A DNA stretch of 64,000 nt from Enterococcus mundtii (GTDB taxonomy: Bacteria > Bacillota > Bacilli > Lactobacillales > Enterococcaceae): assembly GCF_002947535.1 (NCBI RefSeq), contig NZ_PUAP01000018.1, positions 1-64,000 on the forward strand, written 5' to 3'. A model generated the notes under the pieces. It was not told the DNA's origin, did not search any database, and worked only from the letters and a program-made list of their open reading frames with translations. The position numbers and the translations under genes were made by a program. Numbering within the stretch: position 1 is the stretch's first letter; each line of letters starts with the position of its first letter. Positions 58,052 to 64,000 of this stretch are shown here, one piece after another.

Positions 58052-59275
58052 TTATCTTTTAAACGAATTTAATTTAATTTTAATCCGTTCAATGGATGCT
58101 TCTTCTTCTTTTTTACGCATCTCTTCTTTGTAATAAACAAGCATATCTTCATAAAATTCGATCATTGATTGACCAAAATGAGTCGCAGAGATCTCGAAAA
58201 GTTTCTTCTCAAACACTTCTGGATTTTTTTCAACTTTGCTTTCAATATAATCAATAAGTGCAGGAGCAAAGTCTTCGTCCCGTTCGAAAGTTCGTCCAAG
58301 GGAAGCATGATCAAATAAACGATTTAAGTAATCATTTCCTTCAACTACACATGGTGTACCAGCTGCCATTGCTTCTGTATACGTCAGTCCTTGCGTTTCT
58401 GATGTCGACGCACACACAAAATAATCAGCCGCACGATAATAAAATGCGACATCATTGTTATCGACTTCTCCAGTAAATTGAACCACCTCAGCTAAATCCA
58501 GTGACGAGATCAATTCTTTTAGCTGTTCAACATAAGGTCCATTCCCAACTATGACTAGTCGTGCATCAGGATAGTGTTTGATGACTTCTGGGAATCCTTG
58601 GATCAACGCTTGGATATTTTTTTCATAAGAGATTCGACTTAAAGATAAAATCATCAAACCGTTTTCCTCGATCCCTAATGAAGTGCGTAGCTCTTTGATT
58701 TGTTCTTGTGTGATTTCTGGGCGTTTGAATTTGTCTATATCGATCCCAGTCGGTATCACTCGTAATGGTGCTGTCACCCCATAACTTCGCAATGTTTCGA
58801 TGACACGCTCACTCGGACAAACCACACCTGTTGTATGGTTTACAAATAGTCGAGATAAGTATTTGACATGAGATTGTCGAATCACTTTTCCTTTTGCAAT
58901 GTAATGGAGATAATCTTCGTACATCGTGTGATACGTATGGATCGATGGGATTTTTAATTTTTTCGCGACCATCTTTCCAAGAACACCTGCTCCAAACTCA
59001 GTGTGAGTATGGATAAGATCTAACTCTAACTCTTTTGCCACTAAATAGGCATACCACATTCCTCGTACCACTACTCGACGTTCTTTAAATGAGACAAAAG
59101 GAACACTTGGCATACGAATCACATCTTTTTCTAACTTGTCTGCATTGGGATCTGTTGTCGTGAATATATACACGTCATGTCCCATTTTTTCGAGTTCTTC
59201 TTTTAATGTCTTGATCGATGTCGCTACGCCACTTACCTGCGGAAAATAGGTATCGGTAAAAAAGCCGATTTTCAT
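58052..59275 (-). CDS. bgsB: 1,2-diacylglycerol 3-glucosyltransferase BgsB-like
   Basis: 407 aa family 4 glycosyltransferase (GT-B fold). The opening MKIGFFTDTYFPQVSGVATSI and the EX7E donor site in SETQGLTYTEAMAAG are typical, and the sequence resembles the pneumococcal and Acholeplasma monoglucosyl-diacylglycerol synthases. It adds glucose from UDP-glucose to diacylglycerol at the inner membrane face, first step for the glycolipid anchor of lipoteichoic acid. Downstream of bgsA as reported in E. faecalis. C-terminal ~40 residues are basic/coiled, fitting membrane binding. Assignment to BgsB is by homology and order. Confidence 0.82.
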   Translation of the reverse strand: MKIGFFTDTYFPQVSGVATSIKTLKEELEKMGHDVYIFTTTDPNADKLEKDVIRMPSVPFVSFKERRVVVRGMWYAYLVAKELELDLIHTHTEFGAGVLGKMVAKKLKIPSIHTYHTMYEDYLHYIAKGKVIRQSHVKYLSRLFVNHTTGVVCPSERVIETLRSYGVTAPLRVIPTGIDIDKFKRPEITQEQIKELRTSLGIEENGLMILSLSRISYEKNIQALIQGFPEVIKHYPDARLVIVGNGPYVEQLKELISSLDLAEVVQFTGEVDNNDVAFYYRAADYFVCASTSETQGLTYTEAMAAGTPCVVEGNDYLNRLFDHASLGRTFERDEDFAPALIDYIESKVEKNPEVFEKKLFEISATHFGQSMIEFYEDMLVYYKEEMRKKEEEASIERIKIKLNSFKR

Positions 59276-59298
59276 CTTTTTTCGCCTCCAAACTACCT

Positions 59299-60339
59299 TT
59301 ATTTTGATTCTTGCATTTGTTCATTTGAAGAATCTGATGCTTTTAGCACTTGTTCATAAACGGATTGAAGTTGTTCACCAATTCTTTTGATACTTCGTTC
59401 TTCAGCCGTTTGATAGCCAGATTCAACTAGACTAGGCACTTCATGTCGAATGATTTTTTGAATAAGTTCAGAAAATTCTTGATTGTTTCGTCCCATATAA
59501 CAATTTTTTTGATCTTCAAGCCAACCATCATAAACTGGGATATCACGGACTAACACATTTTGTTTACTTGCTAAAGCTTCAAGTACCACAATACCTTCTG
59601 TTTCTTCATATGAAGGGAAAAAGAACAGATCCGCCCCTGAGTAAGCTCCTTCGATGATTTCTCCACGAATATAGCCTGGAAAAATAACATTATCTGGATG
59701 ATCCTCTTTCACGATTTTACGGATGTTGCTTGGGATCGAATACATCGGAACATGGCCAAACCAGATAAATGTATATTCTGGCAATTGCTTGGCTATTTCA
59801 ACAAAGTCAATGATTCCTTTTCTAGCAAAGAAAAGTCCTACACAAATAATCACTTTTTGATCTGGTGAAAGATTGAAATATTTCCTGAAATTTTGTTCTT
59901 TGACAGGATCTGGCTGGTATTTTTCTAAATCGATCCCATTGGAAATGGATTGGATTGGTAAATCAATACCATAGCTTTGTAACAATTTTTTTGAATATGG
60001 GGTTGGTGTGATCAAGTAATCTGCCTTTTCATACAACCCAACTAAATATTTTTTCACTAACGGTGCTAATTGATTCGAACCGATAAAGGAATTACGGAAA
60101 TCTTCCTCCGTTGAATGCGCATGATAAATAATTTTTTTACCGTCTCTACGCGCTTTGTTGACCATGTTGTGACTATTGATACCATATGTATTGATGTGCA
60201 AAATATCATAGTCTTCTTTACTATCTAAAGTATAGGAGATCCCTACATCCTTAAGAGCACGTTTTTGATGATCAAGTGCACGACCAATGCCGGACTTAGA
60301 AAGCATCTTCTCACTTTCAAAATATAATAATACCTTCAT
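59299..60339 (-). CDS. bgsA: Glucosyltransferase BgsA-like (diglucosyl-diacylglycerol)
   Basis: 346 aa GT4 enzyme with a short opening MKVLLYFESEKMLSKSGIGRA, HAHSTEEDFRNSF, an acceptor-side NGIDLEKY and the EX7E motif in EETEGIVVLEALA. Similar to streptococcal CpoA. It should add the second glucose to monoglucosyl-diacylglycerol. In E. faecalis loss of this function alters lipoteichoic acid anchoring and biofilm formation. The first gene of the bgsA-bgsB pair; gap of 23 bases. Confidence 0.8.
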   Translation of the reverse strand: MKVLLYFESEKMLSKSGIGRALDHQKRALKDVGISYTLDSKEDYDILHINTYGINSHNMVNKARRDGKKIIYHAHSTEEDFRNSFIGSNQLAPLVKKYLVGLYEKADYLITPTPYSKKLLQSYGIDLPIQSISNGIDLEKYQPDPVKEQNFRKYFNLSPDQKVIICVGLFFARKGIIDFVEIAKQLPEYTFIWFGHVPMYSIPSNIRKIVKEDHPDNVIFPGYIRGEIIEGAYSGADLFFFPSYEETEGIVVLEALASKQNVLVRDIPVYDGWLEDQKNCYMGRNNQEFSELIQKIIRHEVPSLVESGYQTAEERSIKRIGEQLQSVYEQVLKASDSSNEQMQESK

Positions 60340-60462
60340 CTACGTTCCCCCTCACTCTTATATTATAACACAGCGTGAAAGCTGTCACTCAAACTTAAGT
60401 CCGATTTTTTCCCAACAAACTTGTAAGATGGCACGGAATTTTCTTTTTTATTATCGGAAGAC

Positions 60463-60498
60463 AAAAAAAACAGGCACAGCAAAATACTGTGCCTGTTC
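60463..60498 (-). terminator. Terminator after ptsI
   Basis: Perfect stem AACAGGCACAG/CTGTGCCTGTT with a 7-base loop and eight T on the minus strand, directly downstream of ptsI. Confidence 0.92.
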
Positions 60499-60504
60499 TT
60501 AAAA

Positions 60505-62232
60505 TCAAGCTAGATATTCATTAACAAGTTCTACGACTTCTTCCATTGTATCGCACTCATTTAGGGCGCGATCCGCAAGTTCAGCCATTTTGCTTGTATC
60601 TAAACGTTTCATCAAGCTACGAGTTTTTAAGATTGATGTTGCACTCATTGAGAACTCATCTAATCCCATACCGACTAGTAAAGGAACAGCCATTTGATCG
60701 CCGGCCATTTCTCCACACATACCAGCCCATTTACCTTCAGCGTGTGCTGCATCAATGACGTTTTTGATCAAACGTAGAATTGATGGGTTGTATGGTTGGT
60801 ACAAGTATGAAACACGTTCGTTCATACGGTCAGCTGCCATTGTGTATTGGATCAAGTCGTTTGTTCCTACTGAGAAGAAGTCAACTTCTTTAGCAAATTT
60901 GTCCGCAATAACGGCTGCAGCTGGAATCTCGATCATGATCCCTACTTGGATCGAATCAGAGACTTCAATGCCTTCATTTACTAATTTTTGTTTTTCTTCT
61001 TCAAAGATTGCTTTTGCACCACGGAATTCTTTTAGTGTAGCAACCATTGGGAACATGATACGCAAGTTTCCATGTACAGAGGCACGTAATAACGCACGCA
61101 TTTGCGTACGGAACATATCGTCACCTTGTTCTGACAAACTGATACGTAATGCACGGTATCCTAAGAAAGGATTCATTTCATGCGGCAATTGCAAGTATGG
61201 TAATTCTTTATCTCCACCGATATCCATTGTACGAACAACGACAGGTTTTCCTTCCATTCCTTCCAATACTGCTTTGTAAGCAACGTATTGGTCTTCTTCA
61301 GTAGGAAAATCTGGTGAATCCATATAAAGGAATTCAGTACGATAAAGGCCAACTGCTTCACCACCATTGTTGTGTACACCGACTAAATCTTTAGGTGTAC
61401 CAATGTTGGCTGCTAATTCAAAGTGTTTGCCATCGGCAGTCACTGTCTCAGCATGTTTCAGTTTTTCCCATTCTGCTTTTTGTGCAGCATAATCTGCACC
61501 GATTTTTTCAAATTCGGCTTTTTGTTCTGCTGTTGGCTCAATGACTACGTCGCCTTCGATTCCATTAACAGCTAACATTACGCCTTCTTTCACCTTCGCA
61601 GTGATTTCTTTTGTTCCAACGATTGCTGGAATTTCAAGAGAACGAGCCATGATTGCAGAATGCGATGTCCGTCCACCGATATCTGTTACAAAAGCTTTTA
61701 CGAAGTTACGATCTAATTGAGCAGTGTCACTTGGCGTCAAATCATGCGCCACGACAACAACTTCTTCATTGATCATTGAAGGGTTTGGTAAAGTCACACC
61801 TAGAAGATGTGCTAAAATACGTTTTGCAACGTCACGAATATCTGCTGCACGTTCTTGCATGTAAGCATTATCTTCCATAGCTTCGAACATACCGATATAC
61901 ATATCCGTTACTTCTTTAAGAGCTGATTCAGCATTTACACTGTTATCTTTGATGTTTTGTTTGATTTGACCTATCATTTCAGGATCTGAAAGAACCATTA
62001 AATGTGCGTCAAATACTTGCGCTTCTGCTTCACCTAAGCTTTGCGCTGCTTTTTCACGAATTTGTTGTAATTCTTCAGTTGATTTTGCTAAAGCATCATC
62101 TAAGCGAGCTTCTTCAGCTGAAGTATCCTCAACTGTCGTCTTACTGAATGATAAATCCGGTTGAACTAGCAGGTAAGCTTTTGCAACGGCTACTCCGTCA
62201 CTAGCGGCGATCCCTTTTAGCATTTCAACCAT
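60505..62232 (-). CDS. ptsI: PTS enzyme I (phosphoenolpyruvate-protein phosphotransferase)
   Basis: 575 aa soluble enzyme that takes phosphate from PEP and passes it to HPr. N-terminal HPr-binding domain, active His191 in [13 protein letters not shown], and C-terminal PEP-binding barrel with [24 protein letters not shown] and CGEMAGD. Its ATG overlaps the ptsH stop (TAATG). MVEM gives two possible starts three codons apart; the first is used. Confidence 0.97.
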   Translation of the reverse strand: MVEMLKGIAASDGVAVAKAYLLVQPDLSFSKTTVEDTSAEEARLDDALAKSTEELQQIREKAAQSLGEAEAQVFDAHLMVLSDPEMIGQIKQNIKDNSVNAESALKEVTDMYIGMFEAMEDNAYMQERAADIRDVAKRILAHLLGVTLPNPSMINEEVVVVAHDLTPSDTAQLDRNFVKAFVTDIGGRTSHSAIMARSLEIPAIVGTKEITAKVKEGVMLAVNGIEGDVVIEPTAEQKAEFEKIGADYAAQKAEWEKLKHAETVTADGKHFELAANIGTPKDLVGVHNNGGEAVGLYRTEFLYMDSPDFPTEEDQYVAYKAVLEGMEGKPVVVRTMDIGGDKELPYLQLPHEMNPFLGYRALRISLSEQGDDMFRTQMRALLRASVHGNLRIMFPMVATLKEFRGAKAIFEEEKQKLVNEGIEVSDSIQVGIMIEIPAAAVIADKFAKEVDFFSVGTNDLIQYTMAADRMNERVSYLYQPYNPSILRLIKNVIDAAHAEGKWAGMCGEMAGDQMAVPLLVGMGLDEFSMSATSILKTRSLMKRLDTSKMAELADRALNECDTMEEVVELVNEYLA

Positions 62233-62498
62233 TATTCAGATAAGCCTTCTTTCTTCATTGTTTCAACGATAGCTGCCATAGCGTCAGCTTCGTCAGCACC
62301 TTCAGCAGTGATAGTAACGTCAGAACCTTGACCTACACCTAAAGACATAACGCCCATGATAGATTTTAAGTTTACTGATTTACCTTTATACTCTAAGTTT
62401 ACATCAGAGTTAAATTTGCTTGCTGTTTGTACTAATAGTGTAGCTGGACGTGCGTGGATCCCAGTTTCTGCTACTACGTGAAATTCTTTCTTTTCCAT
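62232..62498 (-). CDS. ptsH: Phosphocarrier protein HPr
   Basis: 88 aa. His15 in GIHARPAT takes phosphate from enzyme I; Ser46 in [11 protein letters not shown] is the HPr kinase site used for CcpA-dependent carbon catabolite repression. AAAGGAGA lies 8-9 bases before the ATG. Operon with ptsI. Confidence 0.98.
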   Translation of the reverse strand: MEKKEFHVVAETGIHARPATLLVQTASKFNSDVNLEYKGKSVNLKSIMGVMSLGVGQGSDVTITAEGADEADAMAAIVETMKKEGLSE

Positions 62499-62874
62499 AT
62501 TAATCGGTCTCCTTTAAGTGAGTGTTGTTTTTATGTGAGGGTTTTCTTTTTTAGTAATCCATGATAGAACTAATCAGATGAACCCTTTCATCTGTAAAGA
62601 TTAACATTTTTTTTCCTTAGATACAACAGTTTTCATTTAAATTGAGAGAAAATCCAGTAAACTATTGTGTGGTTTTGTTTTGGGCTTGGTTTTGACTATT
62701 CCTATTTTAAGGCAATCTATGTTTTTTTATAACCCAAGGCTCTTCTCACTAATCATTGATTGTAGCGCAGATTATCTATTAGTGAGATTTCACCTATAGT
62801 CCTTGCCAGATTCCAACACAACTTAAACTTGCCAGCCAAATAGTTTATTACCATTGCCTGAGGGAAAGAATCAA
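62499..62874. other. Intergenic region upstream of ptsH
   Basis: Holds the ptsH leader and promoter on the minus strand; a candidate is TTGTAT-N16-TTAATC near 62600-62630, followed by the small inverted repeat GATGAA.GGGTTCATC. No gene was found. No perfect cre site was seen by eye. Confidence 0.4.
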
Positions 62875-62878
62875 TTGC

Positions 62879-62933
62879 TTGCGTCTCTTCAAAATTTTAG
62901 TATAATAAAACTAAATGGTCAGTAATGGTCAAC
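62879..62933 (+). promoter_or_regulatory. clpE promoter with CtsR operator
   Basis: -35 TTGCGT (62879-62884), 16-base spacer, -10 TATAAT (62901-62906). Just downstream GGTCAGT-AAT-GGTCAAC (62917-62933) is a heptad direct repeat with a 3-base spacer, the CtsR operator form (GGTCAAA-N-A-N-GGTCAAA). It implies release by heat or protein damage. Confidence 0.82.
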
Positions 62934-63042
62934 TCATTATGACTTTTAAAGGCTTTTTGATCAAGTGTTATTCTTTTACCAAGAGAAATACGCGATGTAA
63001 AATAGACCTATTGACCAATGTTTGAAAGGACGTGAATGTTTT

Positions 63043-64000
63043 ATGCTTTGTCAAAACTGTGGAAAAAATGAAGCAACGATTCACTTGTATGCGACTGTCA
63101 ATGGTCAACGTACACAACTTGACTATTGTCAGAGCTGTTACCAAAAAATCAAAAATCAGCAAAATGGAGGTCTAACAAGTATGGCCCAAAATGATCCATT
63201 TGGCTTTGGGAGTCTGGACGATCTATTTCGTTCGATGTCTCGTCAAATGCAACAACAAGGCAATTTTGAACAAACGCCCCCTACTCAATTTGGTGGGAAC
63301 AACAACTTTAATGGTGGACAACCGCCACAAGGCCCTGCTTCAGATGGTCTTTTAGGCGAATACGGTATCAATATCACAGAAGAAGCGCGACAAGGAGAAA
63401 TCGACCCTGTTATTGGACGGGATGATGAAATCAAGCGCGTGATCGAGATCTTGAATCGCCGTACAAAAAACAACCCTGTCTTGATTGGTGAGCCAGGTGT
63501 TGGTAAAACGGCCGTTGTTGAAGGTCTCGCACAAAAAATCGTTGATGGCGATGTCCCACAAAAATTACTTGATAAAGAAGTGATTCGCTTAGATGTCGTT
63601 TCACTTGTCCAAGGCACAGGAATCAGAGGGCAATTTGAAGAACGGATGCAAAAACTGATCGAAGAAATCAGACAAGCAGAAAATGTCATTTTATTTATTG
63701 ACGAAGTTCATGAAATCGTTGGGGCTGGTTCAGCTGGTGATGGTAACATGGATGCCGGAAATATCCTAAAACCTGCGTTAGCTCGTGGTGAATTACAAAT
63801 GGTTGGGGCAACGACATTGAATGAATACCGGATCATTGAAAAAGATGCTGCGTTAGAGCGACGGATGCAACCTGTTCGTGTCGATGAACCTTCTGTAGAT
63901 GAAACAATCAGTATTTTACAAGGGTTACAAAAGCGCTATGAAGATTACCATCATGTCAAATACACAGATGCTGCGATCGAAGCTGCGGCTAGATTATCTA
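63043..64000 (+). CDS. clpE: ATP-dependent protease ATPase ClpE, N-terminal part
   Basis: 319 codons inside the window; continues to the right. A zinc finger C3-x2-C6...C29-x2-C32 at the N-terminus and a short linker (about 50-100, Gln/Asn/Gly-rich) replace the Clp N-domain, the mark of ClpE. The first AAA module has Walker A GEPGVGKT (149-156) and Walker B LFIDEVHE (D220, E221). ClpE with ClpP degrades misfolded proteins and helps lift CtsR repression. AAAGGA is 12 bases before the ATG. Regulated by the CtsR site upstream. Confidence 0.95.
   Translation, partial: MLCQNCGKNEATIHLYATVNGQRTQLDYCQSCYQKIKNQQNGGLTSMAQNDPFGFGSLDDLFRSMSRQMQQQGNFEQTPPTQFGGNNNFNGGQPPQGPASDGLLGEYGINITEEARQGEIDPVIGRDDEIKRVIEILNRRTKNNPVLIGEPGVGKTAVVEGLAQKIVDGDVPQKLLDKEVIRLDVVSLVQGTGIRGQFEERMQKLIEEIRQAENVILFIDEVHEIVGAGSAGDGNMDAGNILKPALARGELQMVGATTLNEYRIIEKDAALERRMQPVRVDEPSVDETISILQGLQKRYEDYHHVKYTDAAIEAAARLS

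Noticed and set aside
62590-62610. Catabolite-response (cre) site before ptsH
   Set aside because: TGAAAGGGTTCA is palindromic but lacks the central CG and the 14-base length of a cre site.

Overview
This window reads as chromosome of a low-GC Gram-positive coccus of the genus Enterococcus, most likely the E. faecium group. The proteins resemble enterococcal families (EtaRS, BgsA/BgsB, FabT), and the gene order gnd-etaRS, pfkA-pyk-dnaE, fabT-fabH-acpP-fabD-fabG-fabF-accB-fabZ-accCDA and ptsHI next to clpE fits enterococci. The species is inferred, not proven. Most genes lie on the minus strand.

Left part (1-31 kb), mostly core genome. The window opens on the 5' end of a 16S rRNA gene (minus strand) with three tandem promoters and a boxA-like leader. 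Then come the two-component system EtaR/EtaS, gnd, rpmF with yceD, an AEC transporter divergent from a LysR regulator, pyk and pfkA (glycolysis), dnaE, a small DUF2929 membrane protein, a PmrA-type drug exporter, a purine permease with a PurR-like operator, a HAD phosphatase, a class B penicillin-binding protein, an RpiR regulator, a VOC protein with an AraC regulator, thrS with a threonine T-box leader, a 4-oxalocrotonate tautomerase too short for usual ORF cut-offs, a P1B metal ATPase and helD.

Middle (30.5-41 kb). Two copies of a ~145 bp intergenic repeat with a long palindrome flank a hypothetical gene. Next is the conserved ribosome-assembly/NAD/tRNA operon yqeG-yqeH-yhbY-nadD-yqeK-rsfS-yqeM, then tmcAL and a YeeI-type yebC homologue. 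In this operon rsfS has no ATG/GTG/TTG that gives a full-length protein and appears to start at ATC. A polar amino acid ABC transporter follows.

Accessory island (41-46.6 kb). Two AbiEi/AbiEii (type IV toxin-antitoxin/abortive infection) modules stand in one block. The first has a toxin gene broken by a one-base contraction of a homopolymer but keeps a clear 14-bp inverted-repeat operator. The second looks intact and has an extended antitoxin. Between them lie an IS200/IS605 remnant whose single ORF fuses the N-terminus of TnpA to the C-terminus of TnpB, and a lipoprotein gene.

Right part (46.8-64 kb). The full type II fatty acid/acetyl-CoA carboxylase cluster is present, with a FabT-type operator at its promoter, but with no enoyl-ACP reductase and with a terminator hairpin between acpP and fabD. 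After it come a stand-alone UvrC-like GIY-YIG protein, ykuJ, a beta-hydroxyacid dehydrogenase, the glycolipid glucosyltransferases bgsA-bgsB, ptsH-ptsI, and the start of clpE behind a CtsR-type operator. Together these regions cover central carbon flux (PTS, glycolysis, pentose phosphate), membrane lipid synthesis and its feedback regulation, ribosome maturation and stress response, with one compact defence-type insertion.
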